Assembly: GCA_013339895.1 (NCBI GenBank)
Contig: JABACO010000018.1
Span: 4,259,911-4,323,910 of the forward strand
DNA: 64,000 nt
Direction of reading: 5' to 3'
Origin: Ephydatia muelleri
Lineage: Eukaryota > Porifera > Demospongiae > Spongillida > Spongillidae
Shown here in pieces: positions 32,746-46,800 of this stretch (positions are counted from its first letter, which is position 1; each line of letters opens with the position of its first letter). A program made the position numbers and the translations under genes. The notes beneath the pieces were generated by a model that saw nothing but the letters and a program-made list of their open reading frames with translations, was not told the DNA's origin and ran no database searches.

Positions 32746-33306
32746 CTTCTTCAGTGGGGGACCGCAAAAAAAAACAAGATAATAAACCACATGCACTGAC
32801 ACGAGGGAAAGTTAATTGTTACACGCATGCGTGGTCATTTGCATTACTCATTAGTCAGCCTGTTTATGTTTATTACAGGGGTGGAGGTCTTGTAGTAAAA
32901 AGTCCAAGCTCCTGTTATTCACATACGTGCAAACACTTATCTATCAGAACTGAACCTTGGTATCTACATGAAGCACTATTTTACCATCGTATCGCGCAGA
33001 GATCATGTAGTTAGATATATACCATATGACCTTAGACTAGAGTCACTAGACCGTACGTGCACCACGCCTACACATCAAACGTAGCATTTAAAAACTAGGA
33101 CTGTTCTAAGGAATTGTAGTGTAGCTAGTGAGGGTCCTTCTTGTGTAAGCTGAGTACAACGGTGAGCATCTGTACCTCATGACAAATTAAATTAAGTCTT
33201 ACGCGCGCTATTAGATAATCACATCCGGTACGCGCGAATCAATACTTCAATCGCAAAGAGATTGCACGCAAACCGTCTCCAGCTCTTTGCAACGTGAAAC
33301 CCGTGG
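32746..33306. promoter_or_regulatory. Shared divergent promoter region of DPH2 and FHOD
   Basis: The 561 bp between the two opposite start codons is the only upstream space either gene has here. I see no TATA box or GC-rich island, so shared regulation is inference from the head-to-head arrangement. If either gene has a non-coding first exon, the promoter could lie elsewhere. Confidence 0.45.
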
Positions 33307-33630
33307 ATGTCAACAACCAACGAGTTTCGTGTCCAGTACATCGACGATGTGGACCCCTTCAACGTCCTGGCCAGCCTGAAGCACGCTGAGCCCACTGTCC
33401 CAAAGAGATACAGTTTTATCGCCGACACACCGCTCTGTGACCAGGTCGCCGGGCTGAAGAGGTATCTGCGCGCCCCTCACAAGGTATGCGCCTGTCTAAC
33501 TTCAATGCGCATCACCAAAGTGATACAAGGGATGTTATACCTATACGACCTATGTAACCAGGTTTTTACAAAGACAATCGGATTGGATGGATGAAAATGG
33601 TCGAGCTGTCTCACATTTTACCGAGTATAG

Positions 33631-33676
<46 letters not shown>

Positions 33677-33725
33677 TGTGTGTGTGTATGCGTGCGCGTG
33701 CGTGTGTGTGTGTGTGCGCGCGTGC

Positions 33726-33778
<53 letters not shown>

Positions 33779-34440
33779 CGTGTGCAAGGCTTGGGGGTGT
33801 GTGCTAGGCGTTGGGTGTGTGTTGCAGCTTAGTACAAGGTGTCAATGCGGGATAGCGCACACGTTTGCACTCATGCTGGGCATCAGTGTGCGGGATTGAC
33901 GCCTTGAACCATGGTTAGCGTTCAGTGTTCTCTCTCTGTCCAAATTGGTATGTTTTGTACTTGACACTTAAAGTAAGCTAAAGACAAATCGATCATAGAT
34001 AATTTACTATCTATGATTCGATCGCGGACCTTGGTTAGTATGCATTCACAATCTGCATGTAGCAAACGCAGGTCATGTGGTTGCATCGTTGTGTTCGCGG
34101 ACAAGGACTGCTTCAATCGGCCATAGGTTTTCATCTGATGTGACCACATATCGGTCCACAGCAAAGCGACACAACGTACTCTACTGCGTGCAAACACACA
34201 CGCGCGTACAAAGGAGCGTGTGGGTAGACATCAAAGGTATACCGAACGCGTTTATGATTCAAGGCTAATAAATTACTCCACCCCCTATACGCCGAATTGG
34301 CGTACGAGAGTGTATTTGGCTTTGTTTTACCCAGTTGGTGTATTCACGGGGTGTATGTGGTTTACTTAACGCTCAGCGCAACCTCAGAGTGTTTTTGTTT
34401 GTACCTATGTGTATGTATGCGTGTAAATTTATGTGCGTAT

Positions 34441-34478
<38 letters not shown>

Positions 34479-37400
34479 ATTTGTGTGTACATATATGTGA
34501 GTGTGTGTGTGTGTATGTGTGTACATTTGTGTGTACATATATGTGAGTGTGTGTGTGTGTTGCAAGTACCATTTGGCAGACATCACATTCGCAACAATCT
34601 TTGGCTGACACATTAGAGGAATGTGTAAGGGAGAGAAGGAGGGCGTGTCTGCACTGGTGTTGATTGGTCTAACTGGGCTGTGCATTGCAGTTGGTTTGGT
34701 TTCTTAACTCAGCTGTTCGTTGTTGTACATGTGTTTTTGAGTGATTTATGGGCTTTATGTGAATATGTTGCACAATGAATTATTGTTATAGCCTGGGGAC
34801 CAGAACTGTTTTACATTGAAGGTGTTGGTGTGTCTGAAATACCTTATTTTTTTGTAATCTGGAATTACATAACAAAAAAAATCAAAGCACAACCGCTAAC
34901 TGATGACACCTGATATGATATGAGGGGTGGGAGTGTGCCAGAGGAGAGCTGGGTGTGTCTTGTGGTGGATTGCACTGTCGCCACCAACTCTTTAGCATGG
35001 TTCCATGGGTAGGCATGCATGCGTGTGATAGCAGTATGCAAAGATGGAGGCTGTCTTTTTTTGGCATAGCTTGTAGAGTGGTGAATGGAATGTTGTGTGC
35101 ATAGCTGGTGGTATTGGGAAGCACCCATCCATCTCTCGGCTGACACCACTTATTGGTGAGCCATTTATCTCCACATTCCTCCAATCCCCTCATCCTGCCG
35201 AGTGCAGTTTTTTTTTCTTTGGAAAAGGGAGGGGAGAAGGGGAAATTTAAAGGGGGAATTTTAAAGGGGGAATTTTTGTGAAAGGAAAAAGGGAGTACAT
35301 GTATTAGGGTATGAGGAATGGGGAGGACAACAAATGATGAGGAGGGTGAAAGAAAGGGGAGGAGAGAGGAAGGAATGGGATGAAAAAATGGGGGGTGGGT
35401 GTATGCGGTGGCTTCATTTACTGAACACCAGATTGCTCATTTGTATATGTGATATGTGACACAAATGCAGATACATGTATTCTCATTGCAACCTTTTCAT
35501 CTAAATATGTGATGTTTCTATGTGTGTGTGTGTCATCTGTATGGGTAGAGCTAACAAGTAGAAGTTAATGGCTGGGGCCGTACAAGAAAGCCACTGAATC
35601 AGTGCTCCCTAGATTGGGGAGTTTGCTGTGTGAGGGATCGAGTCTGTGTACCGTACCATCCATGGGGGTCGAGTCTGTGTACCATACCATCCATGGGGGT
35701 CGAGTCTGTGTACCGTACCATCCATGGGGGTCAAGTCTGTGTACCGTACCATCCATGGGGGTCGAGTCTGTGTACTGTACCATCCATGGGGGTCGAGTCT
35801 GTGTACCGTACCATCCATGGGGATCGAGTTTGTGTACCATACCATCCATGGGAGTCGGTTGTATTGCTCAATGCTGTGAGATTCGTCTCATTGGTTCTCC
35901 TTTTCCATTTACAGATCGATGTTGTGGCACTCCTGTACTACAGAAGAGAAGAAAATGAAGTGAAGCAGTTGGATATTGATGCCACACTGTCAGAGCTGAT
36001 GTCAGAGCATGGCATTGTTCCTGACAAGTGAGTGTGCTTTGGGTTATGTTCCAACACCTGCTGTGTGCATGTGTTTTGGAGAGTGAAAGATAACTTGTCA
36101 TTGGTAAAAACCTAGGGGTTTAGATCTAGCTATGTGATATGCACAGTTCCAAAATGATGTGCTTAGTGTATGTGGTTTAGCATTGTGTGTGGTGGGCCCA
36201 GTTATTCAGTGCATGTCTAGTTAACATTGGCTAGTTATTGCATATTGTTATTGTAACTAATGTAAGTTATGAAGTTAGTTAGCACAGTTTTTGTGTTCTT
36301 AAGTGTGGATAAATTATGTATGTGCACATAATGAGGTGTTCACTTGATATTCCCACACTTGTGTTATCGGTATTGCTAGTTTTGGTGTATATCGTTCTAC
36401 ATTGTAGGTAGTGGAGGTTAGATAGTGTCTGTGCCCACAGAGAAATGGGGCTTTCACCAGGACACATATCCCATTTAGCACCCTCATCAACAGAGCAGGT
36501 GATGCCCTCCCATTTATGGCAAACCAGCTGCACACCTATTGTTCACTGCCTTGCAGTCTGGCAAGTCGTGTGTAGCTGTGTGGTCTAGAGCCTCTGTGCT
36601 GGTGCCAAACTGTCTATTCCACTACCTTCCACCACATTCCAACGCATGAGTGGGGTAGTGTGAAGTGTTTTCTTGCAATGGCATTGCACGTTATGGAGAT
36701 AGAGCATACCACCATTCCAGTTGCTGCAACTGGATTGGTCAATGAAGGTCTCGGCAAAGTTGAGAGAAAGTATTCTTGTTGGCAGTCAAAACTCTGCTGT
36801 TTGTGTTTTTTGTTGTTTTTGTATCGTCTGGCTACGTGAAGGGGGGCTGGTGGCAGCTGTCTGTGGACGCTACATTGTTAGGATGGTATGCTGGGAACTT
36901 GCATAGAATTGTGACTGATGTGATGTAGGGGATGATTGGGAGGGGTCAACTGAAGAAGGAAGGTCCAAGGGAGGACATACTCTAGTCCAACTGTGCGTGG
37001 CATAAACCAGGAAACACAGGGCTTAGGGGACCATATTTGGTGGTGTTCTGAAGCCACCAATGGACTATGTTATGCAGGTGTGTAGCCTGTAATTCTGAGG
37101 ATATAGAGTGATGCCATATCTAAAGGGGTGGATCTGTTGCACAACACACACATACACCACTCACGTACCATATATATACACATACCACACACAAAATTGA
37201 CATAGAGCCTCTCTCTCCGATGGAAAGTCTTCCACTAATAGTGGGCTCCTGTCCTCCAGGGTTATCGCTAATTCTTTTCATCTAATGTTTTTTTTTTCAC
37301 CACCATGTTAATTGCTCGGTCATCCCAGCTCCTTGTGCTGCATTTTTGCATATGGACTGTAGCCTTCTATTCACCAGCATGCTAAGTTCCCTTTGCTGCC

Positions 37401-40400
37401 TTAGGATGTTGGGAGTGTATCACAGCATATTGAGGTGGGTGAGGGTCAGGTGACCACATGATGTTTTGGTTTCATTCTTAAGAATTGCACAGCAAATGGG
37501 AATCATTAGAAGTTCTGACTCATTAGGTTGCTTTGATGATCATTAGCACAAAGTGGTATGAGGGTATCCCACTGGGTGTTACGGTAAGTGCACTACAAAT
37601 TCTCCTAACAGAGGGAGTGCTTTGTAAATTGTGTGTAGCAGAGTGTGTGTGTGTGTGGGTGTGTGTGTGTGTGTATGTGTGTGGGGGTATGTGTGTGTGT
37701 ATGTGTGTGGGGTGTGTGTGTGTATGTGTGTGGGGGTATGTGTATGTGTGTGTGTGTGTGTGCTTGTGATGGGTGTGCTTGTGATATGTGTGTGTGTTTG
37801 AGTCCCTTGGCTTGGCTTGCTTACATGCATAGATATTTGAAGCATGGTGCAATTATACTGTATCAGTGAGTTCTCTTGGTAATGACTCACACTATTTACT
37901 TTTTAGAAACAGTAGCTTTCTGAGATACAATATAGTTTTACAGCTTTGTACTTGTCAGGAAGGTTTGACACTAAGTTGAATGAGGCTAGGTGATAATCAT
38001 CTGTGGCAGTTATGAGAAGGCCTTAAAGACATTTGACACTCTCCTGGAAACATATGCAGTTTCCCATTTTTTGGCACTGATGTTTAAACTAATTTCAGAT
38101 ATCCTCGGAAGTGGATGGCTTCAGATTTTGTTGTGGCCTCAGGCACGCCAACACTGCCCTGTGTGTACAACCTGATAATTGGCTACAATCAGCTGGTGTA
38201 TTGTGTGTGTGAGGGGAACACCTCCTATTTGCAGTCATTCACAGGTGGTCATGGTCAAGAGTGGAGTGCATGATATCCATATCCCCTCCCTCCTCCCAGA
38301 TATCCATATCCCCTCCCTCCTCCCAGATATCCATATCCCCTCCCTCCTCCCAGATATCCATATCCCCTCCCTCCTCCCAGATATCCATATCCCCTCCCTC
38401 CTCCCAGATATCCATATTCCCTCCCTCCTCCCAGAAGTAGTATATAACTGCATACAACACAAACACACAGCATACAACACAAACACACAGCTTGCACACA
38501 TATAGTACATACAGCGTACACACATACTGTACACACATACACACAGTGTACATGCATTCTTCATACATCATACACACATGCGCCTACACTGTATACATGC
38601 ACATACACATACATGTACACATGTATGTGCACAGAGAATGAATACTGAAGCATGTCTTTAGTGCAAATCTGATACGCATGGTGCCATTGCTGTTTCTGTG
38701 ATCTTTCTTGGGTGGGTTATAAGGAGGATGTAATTCTTCTGCACCACATTGCATGTTACACATCAGTGCAGGACACATCATGTGCTTCCCCTTCTCCCCT
38801 CATCCCTGAAACAATTTGATTTTCTGGAATTTGTGTGTTAGTGTTTGTCTGCAGGGTGTAATCTTGTTCTGGAGCCAATTGTTGTGCCCTGGGTGTGCTA
38901 TGACGGGCCTTACCCCTCCCCAGGGCCGGTACAATAGTCTTGAGAACAAAGCTGTCTGTGAGGGTACACACCATCATTGGTAAGGGCATCATTATCGTTG
39001 GTCAGTGCTCTTGTCAATGATTTGGATCACATGGTGTTTGTGTTTTTACCCCTCAGAGACTCTTTTGAACGCTGAAGGCAATAAGCTAAGACAAGCACTG
39101 TTCTCCTTGAAGAGAATGTTTCAGGTCAGATCATCTTGTTTTTTGTTCTTTTTTTTTTTTTTTTTTACTGCAATGTTAACGATTATGATCTTGTGTTGAG
39201 TTGCGGATTGTTGTAAGAATATCATTTCGCCCTGGTATGAACAAAAAACTGCCCAATCTCTTTGCCTGGGTCTGCCCTGGTACAAGGCACACACAAAAAT
39301 GAGCTTGCAGTGCTCACAGAAATAGCAAATAGTGAACGCCTCAGTTGATGCAAGGGCCAGTATTAGGCCAGTATTAGGGGTGTCGTCCTTTCCTTCCATC
39401 CTATAGCTAGTTGTGTGTAAGGATTAGTGACATCTCATTATGCAATGAATTGCATCAATGCCCCTTTTTGAAGCTGCAATCACATACACATGCAAGCATG
39501 AACACACACACCTGTACACATACATGCACACACACACCTTCACACACACATGCACACACACATGCACACAGCAGTACATACAGTACATGTATCTGCACTA
39601 ATATGTACACTGTACATGGGATCATGCACTCTACTGTAGATGTGCCTCCCACCACCACCACCACCACCCTCCCCACTGGGCCCCACCCCTACTTGACCGG
39701 AGTGTGTGGACCACCACCTCCTCCCCATCCACCTCCACTAACGTTCCTTGCAAACTCCACCCACCACCTCCTCCCCATCCACCTCCACTGCACCCTCCAC
39801 CCACCACCTCCTCCCCATCCACCTCCAACGTTCCTTGCACCCTCCACCCACCACCTCCTCCCCATCCACCTCCAACGTTCCTTGCACCCTCCACCCACCA
39901 CCTCCTCCCCATCCACCTCCACTAACATCCCTTGCACACTCCACCCACCACCTCCTCCCCATCCACCTCCACTAACATCCCTTGCACACTCCACCCACCA
40001 CCTCCTCCCCATCCACCTCCACTAACATCCCTTGTACACTCCACCCACCACCACCCTCCCACCTCCACTAACATCCCTTGCACACTCTAACTACAGGATG
40101 ATGAGGACCTTGTCCTGGAGTTTGTCTTCAACCAGGGACTGAATGCTCTTGTCAATGTGGGCAAAGACAGTGACCAGACCTTCCAGCAGTACATCATTAA
40201 AGGTGATTGCCCTCATGAGTCCCTCCCCTTGCTCTTGAGCCCCTCCCCCTCTACCCTCATCATAATTGGTTCACACAGCTTTGGGGGAGGTGGCTGTCTA
40301 TGTGGATGGGATGAATGGCCTGATGGCCTGCAATGAACTGATACAGTGGCTCTATCTACTGACTGAGTCTAAGGTAAGCTGTTCTGTTGTTACATATATG

Positions 40401-41451
40401 TGTGTGTGCATATGTACATGCCCATGTTAGTGTGCATGCACATAATGGGCAATAGGAAAACAACGTCGTACCTACATGTACATCCCCAATATTTCATTTT
40501 GGAGCACACCTTGCATGTGCATGTAGTACCAGCCCCAACTCAAGGTCACAAGTGGGAAACAATCTTATCTCAAATCACATACACAACACATACATATAGC
40601 ATCATTATCAATCACTGAATCATGTACATGACAGCTGGTCTGAAAGAGTGATCCTAGCCTGACAGCTGGTCTGAAAGAGTGATCCTAACCAATCGGTTGT
40701 TTGGGATTGTCAACCAATCAGATACCTGTATGAGTCACTGATATTACATGCAGATGAGGAGAGATACACATGTACATGTGGTAGAGTGTATGTTTAATGC
40801 CCGTCTTCCTTTCCTCCCATCTCCCTCCCTCCTCCCCTCCCTCTGTTCCTACTCTCCATTCCTCTTTCAAGGCTCGTATGGTTGTTAAGGCAGCCCTTGA
40901 GCTGCTAGTTGTGTTTGTTAACTATTCAGAACAGAGTGACACTTCAACAGCCAACTTATCCGCTAAGGGTGTGGACTCTCCTCGCATGAATTCCCCAGAG
41001 GGGCTCTCAACAGCACTGCTGTTCAAAGATGCAGTGGACATTGTCTCAGAGAACAGAGGTGTGTGTGGGCGTGGGTAGGTGTGGCCAGCAACTGTGTGGG
41101 TGTGGCCGGTGGGTGTGGGCATGTGTGGGTGTGGCATATACAAGTAATTGCAGGTGTCTGGTGAGAGAAAGTGTGTGGGCATGTGTGGGTGTGTGTATGT
41201 GTCTGTTGTGTGTGGTAATATGAATAGTTCATGTGGTCGGTACATGTATGTGGTAATTATGAGATTATATTAGCACTTCTTCTGGTATAGGGCTGAAGCC
41301 CTGGTTCTTTCTCATCAACCTGATTGATGAGAAATCATCAGCTGATGCAGATGTCCAGGCTATGGCAATGAGTCTGATCAACAAGGTATGTGTGTGTGGT
41401 TGTGGGTGTGGTTGTGGGTATGGGTCTGATCCACAAAGGGATGTGTGTGGC

Positions 41452-41517
<66 letters not shown>

Positions 41518-43796
41518 AGCCACACCTTGTGTAAGATAGGTATTTGTGTGCTTTGTGAGCTGTACCACTCAATGCAGTGGTGTCATATTTGCACTGGATA
41601 TGTGCACGATGAACATTAAACACAATGATTTATGTGTGAATGGTGTGTGAGTGATTGCAATTGCCTTGATTAGATTCTTTTTTTTTTCTTTTTTATTTCC
41701 CATTGTCACCAAGACATTAGGTGGTCTATCCGATGAAGAGAATTTTTACGATGTGGTGGATTGCCTGGAGACACTAGGCATTGAAAGTTGCATGATAGTA
41801 AGGGATTCTTTAGCCTATCTGCAGGGCTGTTATGTCTCTGGCACACTGACACCTTTCATGCCACATCTGTGCCTCCTGTCAAGTCTTGTTGTCACTGGTG
41901 GCTATGGTGCTTGCACTAGGAGTAAAGTGTTAGCGTTCTGGTGTTTCTTTCCACTAATAGTACCACAAGAACAAGAAGAAGAACGCTGATTTGCAGAAGG
42001 AGTTTGACAAATATGAGGTACAGTATGTCCAATTGGTGTGTGCTTTAATTAGAAGTGCATGTTAGCGCACATCGTTATGAGCGTTTTGTTTCTTGAGATT
42101 AAAACGCTTGTGACTGCATATCCACAACCTCTCCAATGTTGGGCCTTTGTGAAATGTATACTTAAGGACTCGTGCAATAGATTGGGTGGGAGGAGGCATG
42201 GGCTTTAATAAGAAGCATATGACCTATTTGCCACTGCCATACAGCTATGCAGTTTGGTCATCACACAATGGGCCTTCAATAATGTGATAAAGGAATTAAA
42301 GGATGTATTTGTGCTCATTTAAGGCTGTATTGCAGTCCACCTTAATATTGATTACTCGAAAATAGTAAATGAATTATCTGTAATCAACTCATCAATTTCC
42401 TCTTAGGTAGCTAATCATTTGCCTCAATTTATCAACAGCTGGTAGTAATTCTGTTACTACGTCCTGTGACTCCAGTATAGTGTGAGATGTGACTCCAGTA
42501 TATTGTGTGTGTGTGTGTGTGTGTGCGTATGTGTGTGCGTGTGTGTGTGTGTGTGTGCATGTGTATGCCCACTTGCAGTACATCACATGCACACAGACAC
42601 GTTAACACACACATACTCTCGCATACACATGACGCATACACATGGTCACATGTGCAACAAGGCCATGCACACACACATACTCTCGCATACACATGACACA
42701 TACACATGGTCACATGTGCAACAAGGCCATGCACACACACATACTCTCGCATACACACGACACATACACATGGTCACATATGCAACAAGGCCATGCACAC
42801 ACATGTGTGGGCCACTAAGAGGAACATTTGCACTAGTATCTCAATAGCGTCAAATCTACATTGTTTTTTAGCCCTCACGGCTGACTAGCTTGGATGCATG
42901 GTATGCTCAATGTAGTGTCATTACTTCGCTCGTTGCTTAGAGATGGTTTTGGCTTGAATGGGGTATCAGATTACAGGGTTATGGGATCACTCGTCATAGA
43001 ATGCTTTTCTGAGAGATTGGGTTAGGTTCGCTTGACCTGTCGAGGTGATTGATGGCAGCGCGTGACAGTGATGATCACATGACACTGAAACAAGCCACTA
43101 GAGGATGTGTTGATGGCCTGGGGAATGCTGAATTAACATTATCACAGATCCCTCCTCCCCAGACCCACTGCACCCATAGACCTCCTTCCTGGATCCACTG
43201 CACCCACTTCCCTCCTCCCCAGACCTCCCTCCCTATATCCACTTCACTTTCAGTTGCAATGTACCCCTTATATTGCCTTCTAGCTACAGCCACTACTTAC
43301 ACGTTTATCTTCCTCTATTCAAACTCTGATCAAATTGGCCCAACCTACATGTATCCTTGCTAGAGTAAACTGGTACACGATGATGTAATGATGTTCTATA
43401 AATATCATCATAGGAGATACTGGATATACATCTATATGCATGTTGCTGCTGTACTAACTAATAACACTTAGTACTGCTCTGCTGCGATATGTATGTGGTG
43501 TTACAGTTGAAGGGATGAACCTGTTTTGTGTGTGTGAGAGAGTGTGTGTGTGAGAGTGTGTGATTGCAGTTGTTAGCCATGGGTGCATTGAGTAATGCAT
43601 TCTGACCTTTGCTGTTGCATCAGTGTAGTGACACCTTTGTTCCCCTCAGGAAACCATTTCTCAGGCTTACAATATAGAGTATGAGACTGCAGGCAGGCAA
43701 GTGTACATGTGGTTTGTGGGAGGGTGTTTATTTGGGGGGGGGGGGGGCAACTGTGGTGTAGGGATAAGATCTATCAGGTGTTTCATTGTGTTAAAC

Positions 43797-43868
<72 letters not shown>

Positions 43869-46800
43869 GCTGCTCAAGATGTAAAGGGATGGTGCATAGT
43901 GGAGGTCTTGTGCCAGCTTGTGTTTGTATGTATTGTGCGTGCCCAAGGGCTGGTGGGTGCAGTTAATTCATGACAAGAGACTGGCTTACATTGTCTTGTC
44001 ACCCTTTTGTATGTTTAGGTCTCGTAAGTTGGTCAGGACAAGTACCACAATATTACCTCAAGCATCTACTCCTACTGCCCCTCCTGCCCCAAGGTAACAC
44101 TTGATCCTGACATGTCATGTGCATACCATGTTACATCGATAGTGTAAAACAAAAAATAAAGAAGGCTAACAGCTGTTTATTGAGACAAAAACAAGTTAAC
44201 AAATAAACTTTCTCTATTGAGAAAGTGATTTGTTGGATGTTGGATTGGTGGTACAAAAGCAAAGAGACAAGGTACTGTTACAGTGGGGTTTGATTGGGTG
44301 CACAACTAAACAGTCCTAAGATTCATATACGAATAAGCCTATTTGAAGATTCAAGTTGTGCACCCAATCAAACCCCACTGTAACAGTACTGTACCTTGTT
44401 TCCTTGCTTTTTTGCACCACCAATCCTACATCCAACAAATCACATTCTCAATAGACGTTTTTGGCCCACATCCTACTAGTGTGGGTCCTAGTGACAGCTG
44501 CCTAATCACCTATACTAGTGTTGGTCCTAGTGACACCTGCCTAATCACCTATACTAGTGTTGGTCCTAGTAACACCTGCCTAATCACCTATACTAGTGTT
44601 GGTCCTAGTGACAGCTGCCTAATCACCTATACTAGTGTTGGTCCTAGTGACACCTGCCTAATCACCTATACTAGTGTTGGTCCTAGTGACAGCTGCCTAA
44701 TCACCTATACTAGTGTTGGTCCTAGTGACACCTGCCTAATCACCTATACTAGTGTTGGTCCTAGTGACACCTGCCTTATCACCTATACTAGTGTTGGTCC
44801 TAGTGACAGCTGCCTAATCACCTATAACGCATTAAGCCATGCACCAAAAATAATAATAAAACATGAGTGTGTTTGATCTTTTATGATCTGGGAAATTGGC
44901 AATCTAAAATATTTGCACAGCAAAACATGCTTGCACCTTTGACAATACACCTGTTGATAATTAGAATTTTGGAGCAATTGTGTGTAGTTCATTCACTCAG
45001 CATTCAAGTATTGTATCATCCAAAAATCCTTCCGTTTCTCTCAGGAGGTCCCAGAGTGTTAAGCCAGATGTGGGCGAGCAGCCAAGTCTTGACCTCAGCA
45101 GCCTGCTCAAAGAGATTGGTCCTGCAGAGGTGCCAAAGTCGCAGCTCAAGCCGCCCCTCCCCCCCTCCGCCTTATCAACGAAAAGTTAGCCAAAATATGT
45201 ATTATCTAATAGTCCACTCTGTTTGTTTTAGGTGTTGCTATAGTTACAACATGCTGCATGGGTATATTATACCCTATGCAGTCATATGTGTGGCATATTT
45301 GCCTTTAATATACTTTTTGCTGCTTCTGTGTTCTAGAAGATGCACAGACGAGTTCGTCAGCTGTTGAAGACCGAGACAAGACCAGTATGTTGCTTTGTAG
45401 GCTACCTTGGTGTTTTATTACATCCACCTGTAACTTTCACAGAGGTCACTCAAACAGGCAGCAAAACCGAGCAGTCAGTGAAAGGCAGTAAGTGGGCATT
45501 AGCAAGAGGATATGTAACACATACTAATTGCTGATGAAGGTTCCTGTAAATATTTTAGGGGTAAAGCATTTAGTTTTTCGTGAGTGCCTTTTTTATTATA
45601 AACATTTGACCAATGAAAAGATGACAAATTTGACCACGCGGTATTCTATGCTACAGGTGTTCCTATTGGAGCACTTCGGACCTGAGATAAAGTGCAGAAT
45701 TAATGGCTTTCAAATTACGTGGGTGATGGCTACACTCACATTTATAATGAATGCAATGTAGCTGGCGTAGTGAGAAGCTCGGTGTGCTACAGTGTAGCTA
45801 TTCAGTACTGGTTTCCATAGCTTCACAGTAGTGCTCAAGGTGTTTATCGTATTGTTATGTGCTACTTCGTTCAGTGCACATGTTGTTTTTTTCTTTTTGT
45901 ATAGAGTCTTTACCTCAAGATAGTAAGAGCAAAGTCACTGACCAACCATTGTCCAAAAGCAGTAAGTTTGTTTTACTGTCTGGTTGTGCGTGCCTGTGGC
46001 ATGGTGTTTGGTACTTTGTGGTTGTGCTGGTGTATTATTAGATGAGGGTGTGTGGAATTTTTTGAGGGTTGAGTATGAATGAGTTCTGTTTGCTGTGCAT
46101 CTTTTCAGAGGACCTTTCTGGCGATGAATCAGGCAAACAAAGTGAGTGCTTTTTAGTATGTTCCCCCTTGTCACATTACTCAAAGATGGGGATGTGTCTA
46201 TACCTTGTGTACCAGAAATTGGAACTTGTTGTTTTAGGATGTTTAAATGTACGAAGTATTCATGTCTTTGGTATTATTAATATTTGTTCGTTCAGCTTCA
46301 AAATAATGACCAAAACGTTATGTTGGCATCATTACGTGCAAACTTGAGAAGCAAAATTGTATACTGAAATGTTGTAGAGCAATAGCTGTTTTCATGGCAA
46401 CGATGTACATGTACATGTGCAGTAGTGTATTGGTGTATACTTGACAATTGAATGTACATGTATGTAACAGAAATTCCATCAATAGTGTTTCTTCCTTTGT
46501 GTTATTGATGGGGCTGAAGAAGTATGGGCATCTCAACAATGTGTTTGTCTGGTGGAAGATGAGGGTGTGATAGGGTGTGGGATCTGGTGGAAGATGAGGG
46601 TATGGATAGGGTGTGGGATCTGGTGGAAGATGAGGTGTGGATAGGGTGTGGGATCTGGTGAGGGTGTGATAGGGTGTGGGATCTGGTGGAAGATGAGGGT
46701 GTGGGATCTGGCGGAAGATGAGGGTGTGGGATCTGGTGGAAGATGGGGTGTGGGATCTGGTGGAAGATGAGGTGTGGGATCTGGTGGAAGATGAGGGTGT

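Larger units (their letters stand above)
33307..42017 (+). other. FHOD: FHOD N-terminal GBD/FH3 (armadillo-like) region
   Basis: Translated exons line up with the FHOD1/3 N-terminus in order: [123 protein letters not shown] and [13 protein letters not shown]. In the family this region binds regulators and forms the autoinhibitory contact. Confidence 0.9.

Noticed and set aside
35632-35857. Regularly spaced repeats considered as a CRISPR array
   Set aside because: Units are contiguous with no unique spacers, the genome is eukaryotic, and no cas genes occur; the same holds for the 27-, 39- and 26-bp arrays.
39411-40025. 204-codon Pro/His/Thr-rich ORF upstream of FHOD exon 4
   Set aside because: It translates CA-rich sequence and the CCACCTCCTCC minisatellite; intronic by position between exons 3 and 4.
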